From JACTMJ01 sp039812845 (GTDB taxonomy: Bacteria > Acidobacteriota > Terriglobia > Bryobacterales > Bryobacteraceae), in assembly GCA_039812845.1 (NCBI GenBank), contig JBDIBK010000046.1, forward strand, positions 1-28,972: a DNA stretch of 28,972 bases, in the 5' to 3' direction. The position numbers were made by a program, and so were the translations under genes. This document shows, one piece after another, positions 14,691 to 22,261 of the stretch (the stretch's first letter is position 1; each line of letters starts with the position of its first letter). Below the pieces are notes generated by a model. That model had not been told where the DNA came from. It was given only the letters and a program-made list of their open reading frames with translations, and did no database searches.

Positions 14691-15116
14691 ATGCCCCCCC
14701 GAAGTGAGAAGAACCCGGAGCCAGCCGGAGAAATCCGGACGGTAACGCCGCCATCGGAGGAGCGCGCCGCCAGCGCTCCCTTGACGCCAAAATCGTTCGA
14801 AACGGGCATTGAGGAGTTGGAAGCCATCGTCCAGGAACTCGAACGCGGCGAACTGAGCCTGGAAGACTCGATCCTGCTTTTTGAGAAGGGCATGGCGCTC
14901 AGCAACGCCTGCCGCCAGCAACTGGCCGATGCCGAAATCCGCGTGGAGATCCTGCTGCGCAAGGGCGGCAAGATGACCGCGGAGCCCTTCGGCTCGGGAG
15001 CCGCCCCGCCGAACAGCCAGAGCGGCGAACGGCAGATGCCCCCGAGCGCAACAAGCTCCGATGCCGCATTCGACGGCGAATCCAATAGCGATGACGATGT
15101 CTCTATCCCTTTCTGA
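14691..15116 (+). CDS. xseB: Exodeoxyribonuclease VII small subunit
   Basis: A 141-residue protein from the ATG at 14691; an ATG-like in-frame start at 14667 would add eight residues. The core at residues about 35-93 (SFETGIEELEAIVQELERGE, then LSLEDSILLFEKGMALSNACR) is the XseB helical-hairpin domain that binds XseA in exonuclease VII, which degrades single-stranded DNA to short oligonucleotides. XseB proteins are usually about 80 residues. Here there is a ~33-residue Pro/Glu-rich N-terminal extension and a ~48-residue Ser/Pro/acidic C-terminal tail, both disordered-looking. The gene overlaps the start of the next gene by about 26 bases, consistent with a tight operon. xseA is not in the window. 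Confidence 0.92.
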   Translation: MPPRSEKNPEPAGEIRTVTPPSEERAASAPLTPKSFETGIEELEAIVQELERGELSLEDSILLFEKGMALSNACRQQLADAEIRVEILLRKGGKMTAEPFGSGAAPPNSQSGERQMPPSATSSDAAFDGESNSDDDVSIPF

Positions 15117-15975
15117 TCTGCGGCAACTCGCGGATAGCAAGCTTGACCAACTGGTCCCTTCCGAGGAAACCCCGCCGGTGCTGATCCACCGGGCGATGCG
15201 CTATAGCCTGATGGCGGGCGGCAAGCGGATCCGGCCGCTTCTGTGCATGGAGGCCGCGCGGGCCGTGGGCGGGGACGCCACCATTGCGGCGCACCCGGCT
15301 TGCGCGCTCGAAATGGTGCACACCTATTCGCTGATCCATGACGATCTGCCCGCGCTCGACAATGACGACCTGCGCCGCGGACGGCCCACCTGCCATAAGG
15401 TATTTGGCGATGCGATGGCCATCCTGGCCGGGGACGCGCTGCTCACGCTGGCGTTTCAGGTGCTGGCGCAAACGCCGGGGGCGTCCTCGGAAGTGCGCAC
15501 GCGCCTGGTGGAGGAACTGGCTCTGGCGGGCGGCACCGTGGGCGGCATGATCGGCGGGCAGGTCTTTGACCTCGAAGGCGAACGGCAAAAGCCCACAGCG
15601 GCGCTGCTCGAATCCATCCATCGCGCCAAGACGGGCGCACTGCTGCGCGGCAGCGTCCGCATGGGCGCCATCGTCGCCGGCGCGGGCGAGACCGAACTCG
15701 CCGACCTCAGCCGCTTCGGCGAGCATGTCGGCCTGGCCTTCCAGATTGTCGACGACATCCTGGACATCGAGCAATCGAGCGAGCAGCTTGGCAAGACGGC
15801 GGGCAAGGATGCGGCGCAGGAGAAGATCACGTTCCCCGCGGTTTACGGCCTCGAAGCCTCGAAGCGCATGGCGGCCGAGGAGAGAGCGGCCGCCTACGAG
15901 GTGCTCTCCGCCTTCGGCGAACGCGCCGCGAGCTTGCGCGAACTGGCGGCGCTTATCGTCGAGCGGACCGCATGA
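15091..15975 (+). CDS. ispA: Short-chain polyprenyl diphosphate synthase (farnesyl/geranylgeranyl type)
   Basis: A 294-residue protein from the ATG at 15091, with another ATG at 15097; both are inside the end of xseB. The first aspartate-rich motif is D84-D85-L-P-A-L-D90 in IHDDLPALDNDDLRRGRPT, and the second is FQIVDDILD (Asp221, Asp222, Asp225). GGKRIRP (43-49) binds the pyrophosphate. The enzyme condenses dimethylallyl or geranyl diphosphate with isopentenyl diphosphate in the cytoplasm. The chain length cannot be proven from sequence alone. The residues before the first motif are bulky (Tyr79), which is usual for the FPP/GGPP group. Adjacent xseB and tlyA are standard neighbours of ispA in bacteria. 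Confidence 0.94.
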   Translation: MTMSLSLSDLRQLADSKLDQLVPSEETPPVLIHRAMRYSLMAGGKRIRPLLCMEAARAVGGDATIAAHPACALEMVHTYSLIHDDLPALDNDDLRRGRPTCHKVFGDAMAILAGDALLTLAFQVLAQTPGASSEVRTRLVEELALAGGTVGGMIGGQVFDLEGERQKPTAALLESIHRAKTGALLRGSVRMGAIVAGAGETELADLSRFGEHVGLAFQIVDDILDIEQSSEQLGKTAGKDAAQEKITFPAVYGLEASKRMAAEERAAAYEVLSAFGERAASLRELAALIVERTA

Positions 15976-15978
15976 CCC

Positions 15979-16743
15979 ATGGCAGGCCCAACGCAGCCCC
16001 AGGGAAAGCGGCAGCCGCGCGGGCGGCTGGACCTTTTGCTGGTGCAGCGCGGCCTTGCCCCCAGCCGCGAAAAGGCCCAGGCGATGATCCTCGCCGGGGA
16101 GGTGACCGTGGACGGGCAGAAGGTCCAGAAAGCGGGCCAGCCGGTGAGCGGCGAAGCCCTGCTGCAGGTGAGCCCAAAGCCCGCGTACGTCAGCCGCGGC
16201 GGGCTCAAACTCGAAGGCGCTCTGGCTGCGTTTGGAATCGACCCAGCCGGCTTGGTCTGCCTGGATGTGGGCGCTTCGACCGGCGGATTCACCGATTGCC
16301 TGCTGCAGCGCGGCGCCGCCCGCGTCTACGCGATCGACGTGGGCCACAACCAGCTAGACTGGCGCATTCGCCAGCATCCTCGCGTGGTGGCTCAGGAGGG
16401 CGTGAACGCGCGCTATCTGCGGCCGGATTCGCTTCCGGAGCCCGTGGACCTGATCGTCTCCGACGTCAGCTTCATCTCCATCCTGCTGATCCTTCCCGCG
16501 CTGCCGCCCCTGCTGAAGCCCGGCGGGCGCATGGTGCTGCTGGTGAAGCCCCAGTTCGAGGTGGGCCGGGAGCAGGTGGGCAAGGGCGGCATTGTGAAGG
16601 ACCCCGTGCTTCACGGCGAAGTGTGTGCGAAGGTGGAAGCTGCGGCAGCCGCGCTGGGCTTTCGTACCAGCATTGCCGCGAGCCCCATTTTGGGGACCAA
16701 AGGTAACAAGGAGTTCCTGCTCTTCGCGGAGCGTCTGCCATGA
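15979..16743 (+). CDS. tlyA: TlyA family rRNA 2'-O-methyltransferase (S4 domain plus FtsJ-like fold)
   Basis: A 254-residue protein, starting 3 bp after the ispA stop. Residues 16-75 are an S4 RNA-binding domain (RLDLLLVQRGLAPSREKAQAMI, VTVDGQKV). YVSRGGLKLEGAL (70-82) is the linker typical of TlyA, and the SAM-binding motif LDVGASTGGFTDCLL lies at about 95-109. Later motifs VYAIDVGHNQL, IVSDVSFISI and LVKPQFEVG carry the FtsJ-like catalytic Lys-Asp-Lys-Glu set. The family methylates 16S/23S rRNA ribose; its older name is hemolysin A, and hemolytic activity is not implied. Its last codon overlaps the start of nadK (ATGA). Confidence 0.93.
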   Translation: MAGPTQPQGKRQPRGRLDLLLVQRGLAPSREKAQAMILAGEVTVDGQKVQKAGQPVSGEALLQVSPKPAYVSRGGLKLEGALAAFGIDPAGLVCLDVGASTGGFTDCLLQRGAARVYAIDVGHNQLDWRIRQHPRVVAQEGVNARYLRPDSLPEPVDLIVSDVSFISILLILPALPPLLKPGGRMVLLVKPQFEVGREQVGKGGIVKDPVLHGEVCAKVEAAAAALGFRTSIAASPILGTKGNKEFLLFAERLP

Positions 16744-17615
16744 AAGTTCCCCCGATTGAAGCGCGCACCGTGGGCCTGATTGCGAAGCCCAACGTGGAGG
16801 CCAGCGAGAAGTGGGTGCCGAAGATGGTCCACTGGATGCGGGCGCGCGGCCTCACCTTGCGGCTGGACCGGGTCACCGCCGGGTACCTGGGTGAGAATGG
16901 CGGTCTTCCGGCGACCGAAGTCGCCGAGGGCTGCGACCTGCTGATCTCGCTCGGCGGCGACGGCACCCTGCTTGCTGTCACGCGCGCCGTGATGGGCCGC
17001 GAGGTGCTGATCTTTCCGGTGAACCTGGGCCGGCTCGGCTTCCTCTCCGCCATCCCGGCCGAGTTCGTGATGGAAGAACTCGAACGCGTGCTGCGCGGCC
17101 AGTATCGCGAATCCCGCCGCCGCCTGCTGCACTGCGGCCTCTATCGCGGGGAAAATCTGGTGGCCAGTTTCGAGGCGCTGAACGATGTGGTGGTCACCAA
17201 CGCTTCCCTGGCCCGCATGGTGGAGTTTGACCTGCGCGTGGACGAAAGCCACATGTGCGGTTACAAAGCGGACGGCGTCATCATCAGCACGCCCACCGGA
17301 TCCACGGCCTACTCGCTCTCCGCCGGCGGCCCCATCGTCTACCCGACGGTGGAGTGTTTTTGCCTGACTCCGATCTGCCCGCACATCCTCACCAACCGCC
17401 CCGTTGTGGTGCCGGATTCGAGCATCCTCGAACTGACCCTGAACTCGCGCAGCGACGGCGTGTGGCTCACCATCGACGGCCAGGTAGGGCAGACGCTGGA
17501 ACCGGGAGACCGCGTGGTGTGCCGCCGCTCCGACCGCGTGGTGCGCCTGGTGGCCCCGCCCGACAAGCACTTTTTCGATGTGCTGCGGGACAAGCTCAAG
17601 TGGGGCGGCAACTAA
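16740..17615 (+). CDS. nadK: NAD kinase
   Basis: A 291-residue protein. The nucleotide-binding GGDGT motif lies at 72-76 (LISLGGDGTLLAVTRAV) with the catalytic Asp74. Further conserved blocks are NLGRLGFLSAI, EALNDVVVTNASLARMVEF, YKADGVIISTPTGSTAYSLSAGGPI (the NAD-binding loop), LTPICPHILTNRPVV and the C-terminal VRLVAPPDKHFFDVLRDKLKWGG. It phosphorylates NAD to NADP in the cytoplasm using ATP or polyphosphate. It starts within the tlyA stop (ATGA), and its stop shares bases with the stop of the convergent AI-2E gene. Confidence 0.96.
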   Translation: MKVPPIEARTVGLIAKPNVEASEKWVPKMVHWMRARGLTLRLDRVTAGYLGENGGLPATEVAEGCDLLISLGGDGTLLAVTRAVMGREVLIFPVNLGRLGFLSAIPAEFVMEELERVLRGQYRESRRRLLHCGLYRGENLVASFEALNDVVVTNASLARMVEFDLRVDESHMCGYKADGVIISTPTGSTAYSLSAGGPIVYPTVECFCLTPICPHILTNRPVVVPDSSILELTLNSRSDGVWLTIDGQVGQTLEPGDRVVCRRSDRVVRLVAPPDKHFFDVLRDKLKWGGN

Positions 17616-18139
17616 GACCGCGATGCCGGTTTGCCCGGCCGGTCTCCGTACCACCAGCGCCAGATTGTCATCGCCACCGCCATTACCGGCGCGGCGAAGA
17701 AGGCGCCCAGGAAGCCGAAGAGCGCACTGCCCAGCACCACCCCCAGAAAAACGAGGAACGGCTTCAAACCCAGCCGGTAGCCGAGGATTTTCGGTGTGAG
17801 GTAGAAGCCCTCCAGACCCTGCACCAGGGCGTAGACCAGAACGATCCACAGCAGCGTGAACGGGTCCCCGTTGGTTAGCAGCAGCCAGCCCACGAACGGC
17901 AGCAGCAGCCCCAGCGCCGCCCCCAGCATCGGGATCAGGTGCAGGATGCCATTGGCGACGGCGAAAAGCGGCCACCAGGGCAGCCCGGCCAGCGCGAACC
18001 CAAGCGCGTAACAGAGGGTGAGCAGAAAGGCGATGAGCAACTGCGCGCCAACCCAGTGAAGCAGATTGCCGCCAATCCGCCGCAACAACTGCCACACGGA
18101 AGGCCGCACCATCATGCGGATCGGTTTCTCCGTCTCCAT
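17612..18139 (-). CDS. Half-length AI-2E family transporter-like membrane protein
   Basis: A 175-residue protein from the ATG at 18139. Similarity to AI-2E/YhhQ-YdiK-type proteins is clear from the segment RIGGNLLHWVGAQLLIAFLL through LVYALVQGLEGFYLTPKILG (the EGFxLTPxI signature) to GFLGAFFAAPVMAVAMTIWR. It has about five hydrophobic helices. Normal family members are ~330-380 residues with eight helices; here the N-terminal half is missing, and the 84 bp between this gene and the next leave no room for it. It may be a functional half-size transporter that dimerises, or a relic. The stop codon (TAG at 17612-17614) overlaps nadK's stop (TAA at 17613-17615). Confidence 0.72.
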   Translation of the reverse strand: METEKPIRMMVRPSVWQLLRRIGGNLLHWVGAQLLIAFLLTLCYALGFALAGLPWWPLFAVANGILHLIPMLGAALGLLLPFVGWLLLTNGDPFTLLWIVLVYALVQGLEGFYLTPKILGYRLGLKPFLVFLGVVLGSALFGFLGAFFAAPVMAVAMTIWRWWYGDRPGKPASRS

Positions 18140-18223
18140 AGAGCCTTGGACTATTGTCGCGATTGGACGTGCCCGGCGGCGCAACCCGAACGCCGCGGGC
18201 TCGCCTCACCGAAAAACCATGCG

Positions 18224-19576
18224 CTAAGTGCCGCTTGCCCCAAGGCCGGCGAGGGTCTCCTGGAAGCGCACTTCCCTGCCCTGCGCGGAGCCTTGCAGCG
18301 CTCCATCGCGAACCACGACCTTGCCGCGCAGCACCGTGTGCACCGGCCAGCCCTTCAGCAGCCGCCCTTCATACGGGCTCCAGCCGCACTTGCTGGCGAT
18401 CCATTCGCGCCGCAGCACTTCATTTCGCTTGAGATCCACGATGGCGAAATCGGCGTCGTATCCCCTGGCGATGCGTCCTTTTCGCGCAATTCCGAAGATT
18501 CGCGACGGGCCCGCGCTGGTCAAGTCCACCAGCCGGTCGAGCGTCAATCGCCCGTTCAGCACGTGCGTGAGCATCACGGGCAGAAGCGTTTGCACCCCGG
18601 TCATGCCCGACGGGCTTTGCGGATAAGGGAGCGCCTTCTCGTCGAGCGAGTGCGGAGCGTGGTCACTGCCCAGCACATCCACCGTGCCGTCGAAAACGCC
18701 TTCCCAGAGCGCCTCTTGGTGCTCCCTGGCGCGAATTGGCGGGTTCATCTGCGCGAGGGTGCCCAGCCGCTCATAGCAATCCGGTGCCTCGAAGCTGAGG
18801 TGCTGCGGCGTCGCCTCCGCCGTCGCCAGGTGTTTCCATTCCCCGAGCAGCGCGACCTCCTGCCGCGTCGTGACGTGCAGCACATGCACGCGCCGCCCGG
18901 TCTTCTTCGCCAGACCCAGCAGCCGTTCGGTGGCCATCACCGCGCTCAGGTCGTCCCGCCAATCGGGGTGGAAACGCGGATGCCCGCCCTCCACCGCGAT
19001 CGTCTTCCGCTCGCGCATGCGGGCCTCATCCTCGCAATGGACAGCCACCCGGCGAACCCCGTTGCGAAGCACTTTCTCAAGGTCGGCGTCGCCCTCGACA
19101 AGCAGGTCTCCCGTCGAGCTTCCCATGAAGATCTTCACGCCCGCACAGCCCGGCAATCGCTCCCATTCGGCGAGTTCGGCCGCATTCTCCGAGGACGCAC
19201 CCAGGAAGAACGCGTAGTCGCACCATGCCCGGCCGTTCGCCCGGCGCAGCTTATCGGAAAGCGCGTCCGGCGAGGTGGTGGCGGGCCTGGTATTCGGCAT
19301 CTCGAAGATCGCCGTGACGCCGCCGAGAACCGCGGAGCGCGTGCCGCTCTCGAGGTCCTCCTTGTGCTCCAGGCCGGGCTCGCGGAAGTGAACCTGAGTA
19401 TCGATGACGCCTGGCAGAATCAGCAGTCCGCTTGCATTCAGACGCTCGGCCGCGCTGGTTGATCCGAGCGCTCCCAGCTTTTCAATGCGCCCTTCGCGGA
19501 TGCCGATATCGAGAGGCTGGATGCCTCCCGGCGTGTAGACTTCCCCGCCTTCGATAATCAAGTCGTAAACGTGCAT
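18224..19576 (-). CDS. pyrC: Dihydroorotase-like amidohydrolase (class I, QxH variant)
   Basis: A 450-residue protein from the ATG at 19576; an upstream in-frame ATG at 19633 gives a poor N-terminus. The amidohydrolase barrel shows PGVIDTQVHFREPG (59-68), EMPNTRP, the carboxylated-lysine segment GVKIFMGSSTGDLLV (Lys148), AVHCEDE (His180), HVLHVTT (His234) and LGSDHAPHS (Asp305, His306). The first metal-binding HxH of most dihydroorotases is here Gln61-Val-His63, a pattern I recall from a Bacteroidetes-type dihydroorotase group. It is expected to cyclise carbamoyl-aspartate in pyrimidine synthesis; an allantoinase or hydantoinase role is less likely but not excluded. No other pyr gene is in the window. 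Confidence 0.85.
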   Translation of the reverse strand: MHVYDLIIEGGEVYTPGGIQPLDIGIREGRIEKLGALGSTSAAERLNASGLLILPGVIDTQVHFREPGLEHKEDLESGTRSAVLGGVTAIFEMPNTRPATTSPDALSDKLRRANGRAWCDYAFFLGASSENAAELAEWERLPGCAGVKIFMGSSTGDLLVEGDADLEKVLRNGVRRVAVHCEDEARMRERKTIAVEGGHPRFHPDWRDDLSAVMATERLLGLAKKTGRRVHVLHVTTRQEVALLGEWKHLATAEATPQHLSFEAPDCYERLGTLAQMNPPIRAREHQEALWEGVFDGTVDVLGSDHAPHSLDEKALPYPQSPSGMTGVQTLLPVMLTHVLNGRLTLDRLVDLTSAGPSRIFGIARKGRIARGYDADFAIVDLKRNEVLRREWIASKCGWSPYEGRLLKGWPVHTVLRGKVVVRDGALQGSAQGREVRFQETLAGLGASGT

Positions 19577-19654
19577 GCACTCCCTACTGTATCGAGCGCC
19601 TGGGCGCGACGGCATCCAGGCTCCCAACACCATCGCGGACCACCCGCCGGTTCG

Positions 19655-21217
19655 CTAGAGCTTCAGTTCCCAGCCATCCCGGAAGTGCGGCTTCACGTAC
19701 TTGTTCGCTTCCGCGCTGTTCGAGAATTGCAGGTTCTTGGCATCCCATTCGAGCTTGCCGCCAACCCGCATGGTGATGGCGGTGAGGGCCAGCCACTCGG
19801 CATAGGGGGAAGTGATCTTGAAATCGGAACAGCTTGCGTCACCGCCCTTCGCGGCCCGGATCCAATCCTCCATGTGGCCGGGAGAGCGGGTGAGCAACTG
19901 CGGAGGCAGTTTGTACTCCTTCCAGCGGGCCGAGGGCAGCAGCCAAACACCTTCGCCCCGCTCCGTGGTGGCCATGATCCCTTTGCTGCCGAGGAACACG
20001 CAGCCGTTCCCGGTGAGCACACCGGGTTCCGGGGTGGGCCGGTCTCCGCCGAACACCATCACGCCGGGGCCGCCCGCGCCCATCCTGGGAGCGCCCGCGG
20101 GCCGGGGAGGCGGCCAGGGACGATCCTGTTGCGGCGCCGGGGCTCCCTGCCCGGAGGCCATCCGCGCAATCGCCTGGAGCCAGCGGCCCGTGGGCCTCCC
20201 CTTCTCCGCGAGGTTGTCGGGCGGGGGCAGAATGCGTTCGTTCTCCGCACCGGGAACATGGAACGCATCCGGGTCGGTGGACCGGGCGGAATCATGATAG
20301 TACACATCGACGGGCGGCATTCCGCCCCGCGCGGGGAAACGCAGCCGCACGGTGGCGCGGTTTGGAAACGTGATGCCGCTCTCGCCGTCGACGCTGAGCC
20401 TCTCCAGGGAATCGGGCGCTCCGAGCTGCAGCGCATGGTGCGCCGGGCCCGCCGCATGCGTGGCCCAGTTGCCGATCTGCCCCGTGCCGAAATCGTAGAA
20501 ACCGCGCCAGTTGTAGGGCACATACCAGGAACTGTATGGGCGCATCGGCATCGCCCCCAGCCAGGCCTGCCAATCCAGCGTCGATGGAACGGACTCTTCG
20601 GGCGGCAGTTCCTTCAATCCCGTCGGATGCGTGCCCGGCGTGGTGGAGATATGCACTTCCCGGACCTCGCCGATTTCGCCCGACCAGAGAATCTCCGCCG
20701 CCACCCGGTGGCCTTCATGGGAGAAGCCCTGGTTCCCCATCTGGGTGGCCACCTTATACTTGGCGGCCGCTTCCATCAGCAGGCGCGCCTCCCACGGAGT
20801 GCGCGTGAGCGGTTTCTCGATGTAGACGTGCTTGCCGCGCTGCATGCAGGCCAGCCCGATGGTGGCGTGCATGAAGTCCGTCGTCGCCACCGTGCAGGCG
20901 TCGATGTTCTTCGCCTCCTTGTCGAGGAGTTCCCGAAAATCGTGATAGAAGGGCAGCTTCGCGTGCCGCTTCAGTTCCCGGGCCGCGCGCTTCTCGTCCA
21001 CGTCGCAGAGGGCGACGATGTTCTCCGTGGCCGCGGCCTCTTCGAGCAGAGCGCTTCCACGCCCGCCGCAGCCGATGACCGCCACGTTCAGCTTGTCGTA
21101 GTACGGCTTATAACCGAGGGCACGCAGCGAGGCGACACTGCCGTAGCCGCCCACGGGAACCGCGCCGGCCAGCAGTGAGCCGAAGAAGAAGTAACGCCTT
21201 GAGACTCCGTATGACAT
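19655..21217 (-). CDS. Gfo/Idh/MocA family oxidoreductase with Tat leader
   Basis: A 520-residue protein. The leader SRRYFFFGSLLAGAVPVGG carries a twin-arginine motif, so it is probably exported in folded state with its cofactor. The Rossmann motif is VIGCGGRGS (48-55), EKPLTRTPWEA holds the family's EKP (134-136), and QAWLGAMPMRPYSSWYVPYNWRGFYDFGTGQIGNWATH (split here over the domain boundary, about 217-254) is typical of large Gfo/Idh members from Planctomycetota and Acidobacteriota. A Pro/Gly-rich insert covers about residues 355-395. The family oxidises or isomerises sugars and inositols using NAD(P). It begins 11 bp after the isomerase gene's stop, with a GGGGG Shine-Dalgarno overlapping that stop codon, so the two are coupled. 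Confidence 0.92.
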   Translation of the reverse strand: MSYGVSRRYFFFGSLLAGAVPVGGYGSVASLRALGYKPYYDKLNVAVIGCGGRGSALLEEAAATENIVALCDVDEKRAARELKRHAKLPFYHDFRELLDKEAKNIDACTVATTDFMHATIGLACMQRGKHVYIEKPLTRTPWEARLLMEAAAKYKVATQMGNQGFSHEGHRVAAEILWSGEIGEVREVHISTTPGTHPTGLKELPPEESVPSTLDWQAWLGAMPMRPYSSWYVPYNWRGFYDFGTGQIGNWATHAAGPAHHALQLGAPDSLERLSVDGESGITFPNRATVRLRFPARGGMPPVDVYYHDSARSTDPDAFHVPGAENERILPPPDNLAEKGRPTGRWLQAIARMASGQGAPAPQQDRPWPPPRPAGAPRMGAGGPGVMVFGGDRPTPEPGVLTGNGCVFLGSKGIMATTERGEGVWLLPSARWKEYKLPPQLLTRSPGHMEDWIRAAKGGDASCSDFKITSPYAEWLALTAITMRVGGKLEWDAKNLQFSNSAEANKYVKPHFRDGWELKL

Positions 21218-21228
21218 TCCGATACCCC

Positions 21229-22140
21229 CTAAACCTCGAATTGGTCCGCCCGCCGGTAGGCGTCAAAGCACTTCATGAGACCGGGCATGCCCTTCACGGT
21301 AAGCCCGTGCTCCATTCCGATGAGGCCCTTGAAGCCGAGTTCGTGGATCGCCTTGAATACGTTCTGAAAATTGATCTCGCCGCTGTACGGTTCGTTTCGG
21401 CCCGGCACGTCGCCGGTCTGGAAATAGCCGATGAGTTCGTAATAGTGGCGGATGTGGTTGATCAGATTTCCTTCGGTGATCTGCTGATGATAGATATCGA
21501 AGAGGATCTTCACGTTGGGCCGGTCCACGGTGCCGATGATCTCGGCCGCATGCTCGATGTAAGAGACGAAGTAGCCCGCGTGATCCACCTTCCAGTTCAG
21601 CGGTTCCAGCACCAGAACCAGCTTCGTCCCGGATACGAGGTCGGAAGCGCGCTTCAGCACTTCGATCGCATTCTGCGTCTGCTGCGTTTGCGTGAGATGC
21701 GGCACGGCCAGGCCGGAGGTGACCGTGGCACATTCATTGCGCACAATCTTGTGCAGCTCGACCGCCTTGGCAACGTCTTCCAGAAACTCCTTGTGGCCGC
21801 CCCGGTCGCCCATCGCGGTTGGCTTCCAGCCGCCGCGATTGACCACGAAGACGCCCATGCTCATCTTAAGTTCATCCATCTTGTCGCGGATGGCTTTGAT
21901 CTCCGCCGGGGATTGGCCGGGCAAGCCATTGAACTCGAACTGAAGGAAACCGTTCTTCGCGTATATCTCCAGTTGCTGTGGCACGGTCAGGCCCTGAAGC
22001 AGGCCAATGCGCGGTGCGTAGCGCAGCTTGTACTTATACGGAACGGCGGTCTGCGCCCGCGCCACGGATGCCGGACCGGCGGCGAGCGAAGACGCCCCCG
22101 CAACCAACATCGATTTTTCAAGAAATCCTCTGCGTTTCAA
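21229..22140 (-). CDS. Sugar phosphate isomerase/epimerase (hydroxypyruvate isomerase-like), Tat-exported
   Basis: A 303-residue TIM-barrel protein with a TTG start at 22140. The start choice rests on GGAGGGG at 22146-22152, six bases before TTG, and on the resulting leader MKRRGFLEKS, an RR-x-F twin-arginine motif, followed by MLVAGASSLA and an ARA|Q cleavage-like site. The upstream frame would add 64 residues of no leader character. Barrel motifs include LVLVLEPLN, PNVKILFDIYHQQI (metal ligand Asp/His) and KGLIGMEHG, as in the AP-endonuclease-2/xylose-isomerase-like family. It is translationally coupled to the Gfo/Idh oxidoreductase, so the two may act in one sugar-modifying pathway outside the cytoplasm. 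Confidence 0.9.
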   Translation of the reverse strand: MKRRGFLEKSMLVAGASSLAAGPASVARAQTAVPYKYKLRYAPRIGLLQGLTVPQQLEIYAKNGFLQFEFNGLPGQSPAEIKAIRDKMDELKMSMGVFVVNRGGWKPTAMGDRGGHKEFLEDVAKAVELHKIVRNECATVTSGLAVPHLTQTQQTQNAIEVLKRASDLVSGTKLVLVLEPLNWKVDHAGYFVSYIEHAAEIIGTVDRPNVKILFDIYHQQITEGNLINHIRHYYELIGYFQTGDVPGRNEPYSGEINFQNVFKAIHELGFKGLIGMEHGLTVKGMPGLMKCFDAYRRADQFEV

Positions 22141-22145
22141 ATCGC

Positions 22146-22152
22146 ACCCCTC
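22146..22152 (-). promoter_or_regulatory. Strong Shine-Dalgarno GGAGGGG that decides the TTG start of the isomerase
   Basis: GGAGGGG on the minus strand lies six bases upstream of TTG at 22140-22138. No ATG or GTG in the frame gives a comparable site and leader. Confidence 0.7.
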
Positions 22153-22184
22153 CGTGACTGGCGGCTTAACGCAACATCGTATCA

Positions 22185-22212
22185 TTGACGCGCGACGCCC
22201 TCGCGCTATGCT
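22185..22212 (+). promoter_or_regulatory. Putative sigma70-type promoter of the YvcK-like gene
   Basis: TTGACG at 22185-22190 and TATGCT at 22207-22212 are separated by 16 bp, giving near-consensus -35 and -10 boxes. Expected transcription start is near 22219, about 43 bases before the ATG at 22262, whose Shine-Dalgarno is GGAGG at about 22253-22257. It sits in the 121-bp gap between the divergent isomerase and YvcK genes. Prediction by eye only. Confidence 0.4.
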
Positions 22213-22261
22213 GGACGCATTCTGGTAAAGGCGGGTGCTTTGAGGCGAGAATGGAGGCTGT

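Noticed and set aside
16611..18209. Long minus-strand frame opposite nadK
   Set aside because: nadK has its full motif set on the plus strand, and the minus frame has no recognisable domain.
19571..21178. Plus-strand frame of 535 codons opposite the Gfo/Idh gene
   Set aside because: Arg/Pro/Gly-rich shadow with no domain; the opposite strand has a Tat leader, Rossmann motif and EKP motif.
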